Positions 1-8,891 of a DNA stretch of 64,000 nucleotides are shown one piece after another. The stretch lies in the NCBI RefSeq assembly GCF_016599045.1, contig NZ_JAENKV010000001.1, positions 124,001 to 188,000 of the forward strand, in the 5' to 3' direction. Source of the stretch: Campylobacter sp. TTU_617 (GTDB taxonomy: Bacteria; Campylobacterota; Campylobacteria; Campylobacterales; Campylobacteraceae). Every line of letters starts with the position of its first letter. Position 1 is the first letter of the stretch. Position numbers and translations under genes: made by a program. Under the pieces are notes generated by a model. That model saw only the letters and a program-made list of their open reading frames with translations. It ran no database searches and was not told the DNA's origin.

Positions 1-476
1 AAACTTCTAATTTCTTTTTCTTCTTTAGTGTATCTATCATAAAAAATATCAAATTCATCACCTTCATCAAATCTTGATTTTAAATTACCTAGCTTTTTTT
101 CTTCAAAATTATGATTTAATGATGCATCATTTATTTGAGAGTCTATATTTTTTTCATATTTAGCAATATCTTTAAAATCTATATCTATATTTGCATCGTC
201 TTTAACCTCTATAGAATCTTGCTTATAAAGTTCCATCTCTTTTAAAAAAATACTACTTCCATCTTTTTTATTAAATTCTAATTCTTTTATTTTTTTTAAA
301 TCTGCATTTTTTCCTTTTTTTCTTTTTTGTGAAGGTTCTTTTACTTGTATTTCTTTTTCTTTAACTAAAAAATGCTTAGGTTCATAAAAAGCAAGTTTAC
401 AATTTGACAATATAAAAACTTTTCGAAATTCTTTAACCAAAAAAACAATATCATTAAATTTTATAAGTTCAGGCAT
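1..476 (-). CDS. Charged hypothetical protein after vgrG (3' end beyond window)
   Basis: An open frame of 158 codons begins at ATG 476-474, five bases after an AGGAAA ribosome binding site, and runs off the left edge without a stop. The N-terminus (MPELIKFNDIVFLVKEF) looks foldable. From about residue 35 the protein is dominated by Lys, Glu and Asp, with a basic cluster at residues 51-62. I see no signal peptide and no membrane segment. It lies 13 bases after the vgrG stop on the same strand, so the two are probably co-transcribed. Genes in this place are often T6SS adaptors or effectors; that is inference from position only. I do not recognise a family and the C-terminal part is not visible. 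Confidence 0.75.
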   Translation of the reverse strand, partial: MPELIKFNDIVFLVKEFRKVFILSNCKLAFYEPKHFLVKEKEIQVKEPSQKRKKGKNADLKKIKELEFNKKDGSSIFLKEMELYKQDSIEVKDDANIDIDFKDIAKYEKNIDSQINDASLNHNFEEKKLGNLKSRFDEGDEFDIFYDRYTKEEKEIRS

Positions 477-489
477 AAATATTTCCTAT

Positions 490-2991
490 TTATTCAATTC
501 TTAAATCTCCGCCTTTGATTCTAAGTCCATTAGAATCTATAATTACCTCTACCCCATCTACTTTTATAATAACTTCTTTTTTAGTATGAATAATTGCAGA
601 ACCACTTTCTATTTGTGTTACAGCTTTTTTCTTTGCGACTATAATATTTTCTTCATTAGCCAAAAAATTAACAAAATCAGCATTAAAAGAACAATTTTTA
701 TCCGTTCTAAAACCTAAAGAATCTTCAGCTTGAATTTGTAAATTTTCCTTGCTTAATAAAACTATATCTTTAGAAGAGTCTATTTTTATGCCATCTTTAA
801 CCCTAAGAGTATAAGAACCTTCAATCGTTTCATTTTTATTATTTCCTACTCTTTGTATATAATCATTTGAAATATCTTTTTCAAAATTATTCTTTATCTC
901 TACTTTTTTATCATTACCTATATATTCTTCACAATCCTGACCTATATTAACTTTATGAGTTACACCTACATTTAAAGTATTACTAAGCCCTACATTGGTA
1001 TCTTTTGAAAGTAAAGTATTTTCTAAATATTCTGCTCCAACATTAACATTTTTAAAACCAGCAATATTTTGCATATGTCCTAAAATAATAAATTCACTAA
1101 ACAAACCACCAATTTCTGAAGTTTTATTGTTTTTTATAACTTGCTCACGATTGTTGGTAATTTCTTCTTTATAATCTTTTTGTGCTAAAAGATAAATTTC
1201 TTCTTTTCCAGCTTCATTTTTAAAAGTTAATTCATTTCTCTCATAAGATTTTAAATTTTCTTGCCCCAAGGTTGAATTAGATATAGTTAAAAAATGATTA
1301 TTTGTATAATTTAAGGCATAATCTTTATTTTCTTGTATATTAAGCTCAGGTAATCCTTCATATCTCATTAATGGAATTTGTTTTAAATAATTTAAAGTAT
1401 TATTAGCAATTTCTCTTTTAAATTTAGGATAAGAATAAAGTGGTAAAGCATTATTTTCATTATAAAAACTTCCACTTACAAAAGGCTTATCGATATCATT
1501 TTCCAAAAATGAAATTAATACCTCATCTCCAACTCTTGGTATCCTAAAAAACCCAGAATGACTTGAGGCTATAGGGGAACTTATTCTTAGAAAGCAGCTA
1601 TGATGATATAAATTTTCTTTTTTATCAATTGCTTCTTGATTAATAAAAGCATCAAATCTTACTTTTACTCGACCATATTTATCTGTAAAAATTAAATTAC
1701 TTTCATTTGAAATTTCATTATTTTGACCTATAACTATTCCTTTTGTTTGACTAGGTGCTTTAGGTTTTGGCTTAAAACTTGGTGTATATGTTATATGGCT
1801 TGGTAAAAAAGTGATTATATTAAAATAAGATTTTGTAAATTGCAAATCTTTAATTTCTTGCTTATCATTTGTATTTATAGAATTAGCCAAAATTGCATCA
1901 TCAACTAAATATTGCTCTAATTTTATAATAACAAAATCTTTTTTTTCGCTTTTTAGGTCTCTTGTAAATGAAGGGTTAAAATTTATATTGATACTATCAT
2001 TTAAAAATAAATTGTAAATATTGCTTTTTGCTTTAAAACTTTCACCTAAAAGCTTATATCTTCTTTCTTTTAAATAAATAGGGGTTTTTAAGTCTATATC
2101 TTCTGTAAAAGAATTGGCGCTTTCATAAATATGTTCATTATAATATTGCGAACTTTTATTTTTTTGATCTACTATGTTTAAATTTAAAGAATTTAAATTT
2201 AAAGGATAGTTAGCATTTGCGCTCGAATAGGTAAATTGGTTGGGAAAAATAGAACTTTCTTTTATAAAAGAATAAATACAAGGTTCATTTAAAATATTAT
2301 TAATATTGGAATTAAATTGAATGTTTTGATGCTTAGATGCCACAAAAACATCGCAAAAATAAATTTTTTCATCATCCTCGTAAAAATATATGCCGTTATT
2401 ATGAGCAAGTCGTGTAATAAATTTTAAATCGCTTTCATTGTATTGGACAATAAGTTCTTTTTTAGAATAATTATGCTTAAGTTTTGAAAAATCAATTTCT
2501 TTATTAATAAACTTTCCTTGATAAAATTCTAAAGTGATCCTAATAACCTCTAAAATACTTAAATCTGTATAGATTCTATTTGCTCTATTAAAAGACATTC
2601 TGGCTAATACAGAAGTAAGAGTAAATTTAAAAAAATGCTTGTAAGAAAGATGTTTTATTTCTGAATTAACTATATTATTGGCGCTTTCATTACTTAAACC
2701 CAAATAATTAACATAAGAAATAATACCCTTATAAATTTTATTTTCTTTATGTGTAAAATTAATTGTTTTATTTTCATAAGGATTTTTGATAATAAAATGA
2801 GCCTCTTGATCAATTAAAGAATTAGGATAAAAATTTGTATTTTGATTATTAATCAAATCTTCTTCTAAAATTTCAATATAACCTTCACATTCACAAACAA
2901 ATAAATCTTCCAAACTTTCTTTAATATAAGCCTTAGTGATTTTAAAAGAAGCAGATGGATTAATAATATTTAAACTAAGATATGAATTCAT
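490..2991 (-). CDS. vgrG: Type VI secretion spike protein VgrG (TssI)
   Basis: The 833-residue product has the VgrG layout. A gp27-like N-terminal half is followed by a gp5-type OB fold near residues 430-510, with the hallmark RIPRVGDEVLISFLE near residue 478 and a preceding GRVKVRF strand. A long repetitive beta-helix tail follows (many short N-V-G and K-x-E-I repeats from about residue 600), ending in IKGGDLRIE. VgrG trimers form the puncturing tip of the T6SS tube and carry effectors. The tail has no obvious catalytic extension, so cargo would be separate, perhaps the next gene. No other T6SS gene is in view, so this may be an orphan vgrG or the edge of a cluster to the left. The start has AGAAGG upstream and an extended -10 promoter. 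Confidence 0.95.
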   Translation of the reverse strand: MNSYLSLNIINPSASFKITKAYIKESLEDLFVCECEGYIEILEEDLINNQNTNFYPNSLIDQEAHFIIKNPYENKTINFTHKENKIYKGIISYVNYLGLSNESANNIVNSEIKHLSYKHFFKFTLTSVLARMSFNRANRIYTDLSILEVIRITLEFYQGKFINKEIDFSKLKHNYSKKELIVQYNESDLKFITRLAHNNGIYFYEDDEKIYFCDVFVASKHQNIQFNSNINNILNEPCIYSFIKESSIFPNQFTYSSANANYPLNLNSLNLNIVDQKNKSSQYYNEHIYESANSFTEDIDLKTPIYLKERRYKLLGESFKAKSNIYNLFLNDSININFNPSFTRDLKSEKKDFVIIKLEQYLVDDAILANSINTNDKQEIKDLQFTKSYFNIITFLPSHITYTPSFKPKPKAPSQTKGIVIGQNNEISNESNLIFTDKYGRVKVRFDAFINQEAIDKKENLYHHSCFLRISSPIASSHSGFFRIPRVGDEVLISFLENDIDKPFVSGSFYNENNALPLYSYPKFKREIANNTLNYLKQIPLMRYEGLPELNIQENKDYALNYTNNHFLTISNSTLGQENLKSYERNELTFKNEAGKEEIYLLAQKDYKEEITNNREQVIKNNKTSEIGGLFSEFIILGHMQNIAGFKNVNVGAEYLENTLLSKDTNVGLSNTLNVGVTHKVNIGQDCEEYIGNDKKVEIKNNFEKDISNDYIQRVGNNKNETIEGSYTLRVKDGIKIDSSKDIVLLSKENLQIQAEDSLGFRTDKNCSFNADFVNFLANEENIIVAKKKAVTQIESGSAIIHTKKEVIIKVDGVEVIIDSNGLRIKGGDLRIE

Positions 2992-3033
2992 AATTACCTT
3001 CTTTTATAATCAATTTAGCTCGTAATTATAAAA

Positions 3034-3042
3034 ATTATATCA
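3034..3042 (-). promoter_or_regulatory. Extended -10 promoter for vgrG
   Basis: On the minus strand the bases read TGATATAAT, a perfect extended -10 box, about 43 bases before the vgrG ATG. An 8-base inverted repeat, ATTTAGCT (3013-3020) and AGCTAAAT (3052-3059), brackets it. A regulator site is possible but unproven. Confidence 0.6.
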
Positions 3043-3084
3043 TAGTTTATCAGCTAAATAATAAATTTTATTAAATTAGTAAGA

Positions 3085-4053
3085 TTAATTTAATGCTTTA
3101 GCTACTTCTTGAATCATAACTTCTAAAGATTCAAGCCCGCCGCCTGAAAGATACCAATATTGTGGATCAAGATAAATAATTTTATTATTTTGTGCTGCCT
3201 TGGTTTTTAAAATCAAGGCATTATTTAAAATATCTTTAGCTTTTGCTTGATTTCCAACAATAACATTTCTATCAATAACAAAAATAAAATCTGGATTCTT
3301 CTCTAAAATATATTCTGAGTTAATACTCTTACCATGTGTGCCAACTTTTAAAGATTTATCCACAGGTTCAATACCTAAAATATCATGTATTAGACCAAAT
3401 CTCGAAGAAGATCCAAAAGCTGAAATTTTATTAGAATTAGTAAGTACTATCAGGGCTTTTTTATCTTTATTGATTTTACTTTTTATTTCCGAAATTTCTT
3501 CTTTTATTTGTGATATTTTATTTTTTGCTTCTTCTTCTTTATTATAAAGTTTTGCAATGCTTAAGACATTATTTTCAAAAGAAGATAAAAAATCAGTATT
3601 GTCTATACCAAAATATATAGTAGGTGCAATTTGATTTAATTTATCATAAAATCTAGTTTGACGTCCTGAAATAATGATTAAATCTGGTTTTAATGCATTA
3701 ATAGCCTCTAAATCTACTTGTTGAACACCGCCTATATTATTTTTATCATCATATTGCTTCAAATAAGTAGGTAAATTTTTAATAGGAACTCCAACAACTT
3801 TATCATTTAAATTTAAAGAATCAAAAGTATCTAAGGAACCAAAATCTAAAATTACAACCTTTGAAGGATTTTTAACAACCTTACTTTCACCCAAAGAATG
3901 CTTAATTAAAAAAAAATCTCCCTCATCGATTATGCTTATAGGAGTAATAGTTAAAGCATTCTCATTGTTATCTTTAGCCTTATCATTTGAACAGCCACTA
4001 AAACCAAACCATAAAAACAAACAAAAAAATAGTAAAATATTTTTCTTTTTCAT
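3085..4053 (-). CDS. ceuE: Enterochelin ABC transporter, periplasmic binding lipoprotein CeuE
   Basis: The 322-residue protein starts with a lipoprotein signal (lipobox FSGC, Cys21) and continues as a class III siderophore-binding protein. It has a KVVILDFGSLDTFDSLNL N-lobe strand, the ALKPDLIIISGRQ strand and a C-lobe that includes FGLIHDILGI. In C. jejuni CeuE binds ferric catecholates, notably tetradentate hydrolysis products of enterobactin, for import by CeuBCD. It is the last gene of the ceuBCDE operon, 20 bases after ceuD. Iron control is expected through the Fur box before ceuB. The full length is present. Confidence 0.95.
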   Translation of the reverse strand: MKKKNILLFFCLFLWFGFSGCSNDKAKDNNENALTITPISIIDEGDFFLIKHSLGESKVVKNPSKVVILDFGSLDTFDSLNLNDKVVGVPIKNLPTYLKQYDDKNNIGGVQQVDLEAINALKPDLIIISGRQTRFYDKLNQIAPTIYFGIDNTDFLSSFENNVLSIAKLYNKEEEAKNKISQIKEEISEIKSKINKDKKALIVLTNSNKISAFGSSSRFGLIHDILGIEPVDKSLKVGTHGKSINSEYILEKNPDFIFVIDRNVIVGNQAKAKDILNNALILKTKAAQNNKIIYLDPQYWYLSGGGLESLEVMIQEVAKALN

Positions 4054-4073
4054 ATTTTCTCCTTAAAAATAAA

Positions 4074-4829
4074 TTAAAAATAAAGACATATTTTTTTATT
4101 TTTAAATTCCATTAAAGGAATTTCCATATCATAAACTTCTTTTAAAATTTCACTATCAATAATCTTTTCTGTATGATCAAATTTAACAACCTTTCCATCT
4201 TTTAAAGCAAGAATTTCATCAGAATAAATTGAAGCAAAATTAATATCGTGCAAAACAACTATGATAGATTTATTAAAATCTCTAATTAAATTTTTCATCA
4301 AATTCATAATCTGAACACAATGCTTCATATCAAGATTATTTAAAGGCTCATCAAATAAAATAAATTCAGTATCTTGAGCGATAATCATTGCTATAAAAGC
4401 TCTTTGTTTTTGTCCACCGCTTAAAGTGTCTAAGTATTTATCTTTTATTTCATAAAGCCCTGTGTAATTTAAGGCTTCATTGATTTTTTCTTTATCTTGT
4501 AAATTAAGTCTTCCTTGAGAATAAGGAAAACGACCAAAAGATACCAACTCTTCAACACTTAATCTCAAATTTAAATTATTTTGTTGTTTAAGAATGGAAA
4601 TTTTTTGGGCTAATATATTTTCTTTATAAGAATTAATATTTTTATTATCAATATATATTTCACCGTTATCAGGTTTCATCAAACGACTAATAAGAGAAAG
4701 TATAGTACTTTTACCAGCTCCATTAGCACCAATTAATGAAATAAGTTTATTTTTAGGAAAAGTTAAATTTAAATTTGAAACTATGCTTTTTTTATTATAA
4801 CTTTTACTTATATTTTTTAACTCTATCAT
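4074..4829 (-). CDS. ceuD: Enterochelin ABC transporter ATP-binding protein CeuD
   Basis: This 251-residue ATPase of the FecE/FepC family powers ferric-siderophore import through CeuBC. Visible motifs are Walker A GANGAGKST (about residues 35-43), the signature LSGGQKQR, Walker B FILFDEP followed by the D-loop NNLD, and the H-loop VVLHDINFA. Its start overlaps the end of ceuC by four bases (ATGA-type coupling), which points to coordinated translation. Length and order are typical for the family. Confidence 0.95.
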   Translation of the reverse strand: MIELKNISKSYNKKSIVSNLNLTFPKNKLISLIGANGAGKSTILSLISRLMKPDNGEIYIDNKNINSYKENILAQKISILKQQNNLNLRLSVEELVSFGRFPYSQGRLNLQDKEKINEALNYTGLYEIKDKYLDTLSGGQKQRAFIAMIIAQDTEFILFDEPLNNLDMKHCVQIMNLMKNLIRDFNKSIIVVLHDINFASIYSDEILALKDGKVVKFDHTEKIIDSEILKEVYDMEIPLMEFKNKKICLYF

Positions 4830-5764
4830 AATTTATTACCCTTAAAAACAAGATATAAAAAATATATTCCACCAATGAAATTTATAATCACGCTTATAGT
4901 TGTGTTGTATTCAAAAACTCTTGAAACAAAAAAGATACCTATAACTAAAAATATTATTGCAATTAAAGAACAAGCTAGGAGTAAAAATTTATGCTTAGAA
5001 GTCTTAAAGAGTTCATAAGTGATATTACACACTAAAAGCCCTAAAAACGTGATAGGACCGACTAAAGCTGTACTTATAGAAGTTAATATAGCTATAATTA
5101 TCATAAGATGCTTTATAGTTCTATGATAATTAATTCCTAAATTGATACTTAAGTCTTTACCCAAAATTAATGGATCTAAAAATTTTAAATATTTAATAAC
5201 AAAAATAATACTAATTAATGTAATAATACTTGCTAAAAATAAAACATCAATTGCAATATTATCAAAACTAGCAAACATTCTTCCTTGGATAATCATAAAC
5301 TCATCAGGATCAATTAAAACTTCAAAAAAAGTTCCCAAAGTAGAAAAAAATGTTCCAAAAATAATTCCTAAAAGCATAATTAAATAAATATTTCTTTCAT
5401 TTTTAAAAAGAAGCTTATATAAAAGTAAAGAAAAGATTATCATACAAAATAAAGAAATTAAGAAATTAATATTTTCTTTATATACAATTAAATTTGTAGA
5501 ACCTAGGATAAAGATTAAACAAGATTGTAAAAGCATATATAAAGAATCAAGTCCTATAATGCTTGGTGTAAGAATTTTATTATTACTAATGGTTTGAAAA
5601 ATAATACTTGAAACAGCAATACATATACCAACAATGATAATCGAAATAACTTGCAAACTACGATTTTTTAAAGCATAGTCGCTAAATTCTCCTATAAAAC
5701 TAAATAAATAAATACCTACGCTAAGTAAAGTAATAAAAATTAAAAAATATATTTTTTTAATCAT
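4826..5764 (-). CDS. ceuC: Enterochelin ABC transporter permease CeuC
   Basis: A 312-residue polytopic inner-membrane protein of the FecCD/BtuC permease family. It is strongly hydrophobic, with eight or more predicted helices. The coupling region near LGINYHRTIKHLM and the following GPITFLGLLVCNI match the conserved cytoplasmic loop of the family. It pairs with CeuB to form the siderophore channel. Its start overlaps ceuB by eight bases and its end overlaps ceuD by four. Confidence 0.94.
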   Translation of the reverse strand: MIKKIYFLIFITLLSVGIYLFSFIGEFSDYALKNRSLQVISIIIVGICIAVSSIIFQTISNNKILTPSIIGLDSLYMLLQSCLIFILGSTNLIVYKENINFLISLFCMIIFSLLLYKLLFKNERNIYLIMLLGIIFGTFFSTLGTFFEVLIDPDEFMIIQGRMFASFDNIAIDVLFLASIITLISIIFVIKYLKFLDPLILGKDLSINLGINYHRTIKHLMIIIAILTSISTALVGPITFLGLLVCNITYELFKTSKHKFLLLACSLIAIIFLVIGIFFVSRVFEYNTTISVIINFIGGIYFLYLVFKGNKL

Positions 5765-6710
5765 TTTTTCTCTTTAATAAAATCCAAATAAATATCAAAG
5801 ATCCAAGAGCTCCAGCTACTATACTAATTGGCATTTCAAAAGGAAAAATAATTATTCTTGCAAAAATATCACATATAAGTAAAAACAAAGCTCCACTTAA
5901 TGCAATATAGCTAAGATTTTTTTTAAGATTATCTCCTTTATAAATAGAAATAATATTAGGTATAATAAGACCTAAAAAAGGTATAACTCCAACAGTTAAA
6001 ACGATTACTGAAGTAATAACTGAAACGATAAATAAACCTATACTAAGAATAAAATTATAAGAAACGCCTAGATTAATACATACTTCTTTTCCCATACCCA
6101 CAATAGTAATTTTATTAGCAAATATATACGCAATTATCAATAAAGGCAAACTTATATAAATTAACTCATAGTTTCCTTGCATAACATTGGCAAAACTTCC
6201 TTGTAACCAACCTTGAATATTTTGAATATAATTTAAACTATAGGCAAAAAATGTTGTTAAAGAACTAATAATTCCACCAAACATTAAACCTACGAGAGGA
6301 ATAAAAATACTATCTTTAAATTTTATATTTCTTAAAATTTGTATAAAAACAAAACTTCCAAGCATAGTAAAAATACAAGCTATTAAAGTTTGAAATAAAA
6401 AAGAATAAGTATGAAAAAATATTAATGAAATCAAAATTCCAAATCTTGCACAATCCATAGTTCCAGCGGTAGTTGGTGAAACAAATTTATTTTGAGTAAT
6501 TTGTTGCATAATAAGACCACAAATTCCCAAACTCATTCCTGTGATAATAATAGCTATAATTCTTGGAATTCTTGTTATGAATAAAAGTTCTAAATCTTCC
6601 TTATCTAAAGAAAATAAAGAAATATCTTTTACTCCTATAAAAATACTTATTATAGATAAAATAAAAAGCATTGATAATAAAACTCTTAGTTTTATAAAAC
6701 AACTAAACAA
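5757..6710 (-). CDS. ceuB: Enterochelin ABC transporter permease CeuB (TTG start)
   Basis: A 317-residue FecCD-family permease, first gene of ceuBCDE. It has many membrane helices, the family motif GLIMQQITQNKFVSPTTAGT near residue 65 and the coupling loop LGVSYNFILS with VGVIPFLGLIIPNI. Translation appears to begin at TTG (6710-6708), because AAGGAAA sits just upstream at 6720-6714 and there is no ATG in a comparable place. A Fur box and a TATAAT -10 lie directly upstream, so the operon should be iron-repressed. Confidence 0.94.
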   Translation of the reverse strand: MFSCFIKLRVLLSMLFILSIISIFIGVKDISLFSLDKEDLELLFITRIPRIIAIIITGMSLGICGLIMQQITQNKFVSPTTAGTMDCARFGILISLIFFHTYSFLFQTLIACIFTMLGSFVFIQILRNIKFKDSIFIPLVGLMFGGIISSLTTFFAYSLNYIQNIQGWLQGSFANVMQGNYELIYISLPLLIIAYIFANKITIVGMGKEVCINLGVSYNFILSIGLFIVSVITSVIVLTVGVIPFLGLIIPNIISIYKGDNLKKNLSYIALSGALFLLICDIFARIIIFPFEMPISIVAGALGSLIFIWILLKRKND

Positions 6711-6726
6711 AAATTTCCTTAATTAA

Positions 6727-6745
6727 AATAATGATAATAATTATT
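6727..6745 (-). promoter_or_regulatory. Fur box of the ceu operon
   Basis: The stretch matches the classic 19-base Fur consensus (GATAATGATAATCATTATC) at 16 of 19 positions. It lies between the ceuB -10 box and the ceuB start, where a bound repressor would block transcription. The match is read directly; iron control is inferred from the known behaviour of ceu. Confidence 0.8.
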
Positions 6746-6750
6746 AAAAA

Positions 6751-6756
6751 ATTATA
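6751..6756 (-). promoter_or_regulatory. -10 box for ceuB
   Basis: Minus-strand TATAAT lies about 40 bases before the ceuB TTG and next to the Fur box. This is the Campylobacter-type sigma70 -10 element with A+T-rich upstream DNA and no clear -35. Confidence 0.65.
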
Positions 6757-6853
6757 TACTATTTTTCTAAATTTTTTATAAAAATGATATTAATTTTCAA
6801 TAAATATTTTAATATATATTTAATAAATTCAGTTTATTTTTTGATTTTATAGG

Positions 6854-6859
6854 TATAAT
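6854..6859 (+). promoter_or_regulatory. -10 box for rpsO
   Basis: TATAAT is followed 21 bases later by a near-perfect ribosome binding site, CAGGAGG (6881-6887), and then the rpsO ATG at 6893. Confidence 0.65.
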
Positions 6860-6892
6860 ACCAGTTTTAAATATACCAATCAGGAGGTCAAA

Positions 6893-7165
6893 ATGGCTTT
6901 AGATTCGGCTAAAAAAGCAGAAATTATTGCTAAATTTGCTAAAAAATCAGGAGATACAGGCTCTACAGAAGTTCAAGTTGCACTTTTAAGTGCTAGAATT
7001 TCAGAATTAACTGAACATTTAAAAATCTACAAAAAAGATTTCTCTTCACGTTTAGGTCTTTTAAAACTTGTAGGACAAAGAAAAAGGCTTTTATCCTACC
7101 TTAAGAGAAAAGATCATAATAGTTATATAAAACTTATTAATGAACTTAAACTTAGAGATAAATAA
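6893..7165 (+). CDS. rpsO: 30S ribosomal protein S15
   Basis: The 90-residue product has the full S15 signature. It includes the [15 protein letters not shown] helix, [15 protein letters not shown] and the 16S-rRNA-binding helix [14 protein letters not shown]. It binds the central domain of 16S rRNA early in 30S assembly. It has its own promoter and a strong CAGGAGG site. A hairpin after the stop probably separates it from cmoB. Confidence 0.98.
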   Translation: MALDSAKKAEIIAKFAKKSGDTGSTEVQVALLSARISELTEHLKIYKKDFSSRLGLLKLVGQRKRLLSYLKRKDHNSYIKLINELKLRDK

Positions 7166-7179
7166 TTTTTAAATTATTC

Positions 7180-7212
7180 TTGGGATTTGCCTATAAATCC
7201 CAAATTCTTTTA
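7180..7212 (+). terminator. Stem-loop after rpsO
   Basis: TTGGGATTT (7180-7188) pairs perfectly with AAATCCCAA (7195-7203) across a six-base loop, and ATTCTTTTAT follows. It fits a terminator or attenuator between rpsO and cmoB. Confidence 0.7.
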
Positions 7213-7241
7213 TAGCCTTTTCTTTTTATATAAGGAATGTC

Positions 7242-8117
7242 ATGAAAACAAAATCCTTAGAAAAACAATTGAAAAAAAATCATTTATATGCTTCAATACA
7301 AAAAATTAAAAAATTAAACTTAAATTCCAAATTTTTTACTACAAGAAGCATAAACATAAAAACAAATCAAAAAGTAAAAGAGCAAATTAAACAGATTGCA
7401 ATAGAATTAAAACCCTGGAGAAAAGGTCCTTTTAAAATTGATGACCTTTTTATAGATTCTGAATGGCAAAGTTTTATAAAATTTAATATATTAAAACCTT
7501 TCATGAAAGATATTGAAGATAAAGTTGTTGCAGATGTTGGATGTAACAATGGTTATTATATGTTTAAAATGTTAAAATACAATCCAAAAAAGATTGTAGG
7601 TTTTGATCCTTCTATAAAATACAAATTACAATTTGAGCTTATTAACGCTTTAGCTAAAACAGATATTAAATTTGAACTTTTAGGAGTTGAAGATTTACCA
7701 AACTATCATCATAAATTTGATGTTATTTTTTGTCTAGGTGTGATTTATCACCGCAGTGATCCCGTTAAAATGCTAAAACAATTAAAACAAAGTCTTAACA
7801 AAGATGGAATTGTATTTTTAGATACTATGTTTATTAAAGACAAAAGGGAGGTTGCTTTAATTCCTAGAAAAACTTATTCTAGAATATCAAATATTTTTTT
7901 CATTCCGTCGATATTAGGTCTAAGAAATTGGTGCGAACGTGCTGGATTTAAAGAATTTGAAATTTTGGCTATTAAAAAAACAACTAAAAATGAACAAAGA
8001 AAAACAGAGTGGATTGACTCTTATTCTTTGGAAAATTTTTTAGATCCAAACAATCGTAATTTAACTTATGAAGGTTATGAGTCACCTAGAAGAATTTATG
8101 TAAAATTAAAGGTCTGA
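7242..8117 (+). CDS. cmoB: tRNA U34 carboxymethyltransferase CmoB
   Basis: The 291-residue protein belongs to the CmoB branch of class I methyltransferases. CmoB uses carboxy-SAM to turn 5-hydroxyuridine into 5-oxyacetyluridine at the tRNA wobble position. The nucleotide-binding motif VVADVGCNNGYYMFKM lies near residues 92-107, with FDVIFCLGVIYHRSDP and the C-terminal WCERAGF further on. The N-terminal W-R-K-G-P-F segment is typical of the family. An AAGGAA site precedes ATG 7242. Two bases separate it from the next gene, so they form a pair. E. coli CmoB is slightly longer (323), as is usual outside epsilonproteobacteria. Confidence 0.93.
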   Translation: MKTKSLEKQLKKNHLYASIQKIKKLNLNSKFFTTRSINIKTNQKVKEQIKQIAIELKPWRKGPFKIDDLFIDSEWQSFIKFNILKPFMKDIEDKVVADVGCNNGYYMFKMLKYNPKKIVGFDPSIKYKLQFELINALAKTDIKFELLGVEDLPNYHHKFDVIFCLGVIYHRSDPVKMLKQLKQSLNKDGIVFLDTMFIKDKREVALIPRKTYSRISNIFFIPSILGLRNWCERAGFKEFEILAIKKTTKNEQRKTEWIDSYSLENFLDPNNRNLTYEGYESPRRIYVKLKV

Positions 8118-8119
8118 TA

Positions 8120-8701
8120 ATGGCAAAAAAAGATAATTTTGAAGAGTATGCTCAATTAGAAGAATATGCATCACAAGAAGACATATCACGCATTAAAACA
8201 GAACTTGTAACATGTCCTGATTTAAACAATTCTCTTTCTGGGACCATTATTGAACTTTCAAAAAACTATGCAAAATCAATCTTAATTACCTCTCCAGAAA
8301 TGATAGTAGATAATCAAGGACTTATATTTGATGCGTTTGTTTTTTCTGCAGCAAATTATGTTGCACAAGCTGCTATAAACAAAGAATATTCTGTTCTAAT
8401 AGGTTCAAAATGCTTTTTTTATGCCCCTTTAAAACTAGGAGATATTTTAGAACTTGAAGCTCATGCTCTTTTTGATGATTCATCTAAAAAAAGAGAAGTT
8501 AAAATTATAGGATATGTGAGTGAAATTAAAGTCTTTGAAGCAAATTTACAAATTGTTACTATGGATGATCATATATTTAAACTCAAAAGACCTCCTTCTA
8601 GTACAATAAAACAAGAAGCTAAGGCAAATGAAAAAGAAACTAGTGCAAATGCAAACCCAGAAGCAATGGCTGCAACATTAATGGCTTCAATGGGAAAATA
8701 G
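8120..8701 (+). CDS. Hot-dog-fold protein, Cj0977-like
   Basis: The 193-residue protein has one acyl-CoA thioesterase-like hot-dog domain in its middle (DAFVFSAANYVAQAA helix, then KLGDILELEAHALF). A low-complexity Ala/Glu/Asn tail follows, ending in MAATLMASMGK. Position directly after cmoB and overall form match C. jejuni Cj0977, a cytoplasmic protein controlled by sigma28 and needed for full invasion. I see no sure catalytic residue pattern, so thioesterase activity should not be assumed. I did not find a convincing sigma28 promoter just before it; it may be read with cmoB. Confidence 0.85.
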   Translation: MAKKDNFEEYAQLEEYASQEDISRIKTELVTCPDLNNSLSGTIIELSKNYAKSILITSPEMIVDNQGLIFDAFVFSAANYVAQAAINKEYSVLIGSKCFFYAPLKLGDILELEAHALFDDSSKKREVKIIGYVSEIKVFEANLQIVTMDDHIFKLKRPPSSTIKQEAKANEKETSANANPEAMAATLMASMGK

Positions 8702-8875
8702 TTATTTTGGATCCAAGGGAAGATCAACCCAATTATTAGGACATTCTTTATGGTAAATTCCGCTTGCATCATAGTATTCCTTACAATCACTATAATACCT
8801 ATTTGAAATTCCTCTTTCATTTACAAAACATCCAGAAAATAATACAAGTATAAAAAAAATTATATATCTCATCAT
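8702..8875 (-). CDS. Small lipoprotein, Cj0978-like
   Basis: A 57-residue frame starts at ATG 8875-8873 (a second ATG follows at once) and stops at TAA 8704-8702, converging on the hot-dog gene with no gap. It has a lipoprotein signal with lipobox FSGC (Cys16). The mature part of about 40 residues contains two more Cys and many Tyr (SNRYYSDCKEYYDASGIYH). It matches, as I recall, a small lipoprotein gene at the same place in C. jejuni. Function is unknown; the two extra cysteines could form a disulfide in the periplasm. Confidence 0.85.
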   Translation of the reverse strand: MMRYIIFFILVLFSGCFVNERGISNRYYSDCKEYYDASGIYHKECPNNWVDLPLDPK

Positions 8876-8891
8876 ATTTATTGTCCAAAAA

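Noticed and set aside
5142-5387. Long opposite-strand frame inside ceuC (and similar frames in ceuB, purH, dnaE, msbA)
   Set aside because: They mirror membrane or coding sequence of clear genes, lack ribosome binding sites and show no family resemblance.
7909-7914. CGATAT inside cmoB as a sigma28 -10 for the hot-dog gene
   Set aside because: It is about 200 bases before the gene and I see no matching upstream element; one six-base match in A+T-rich coding DNA is weak.
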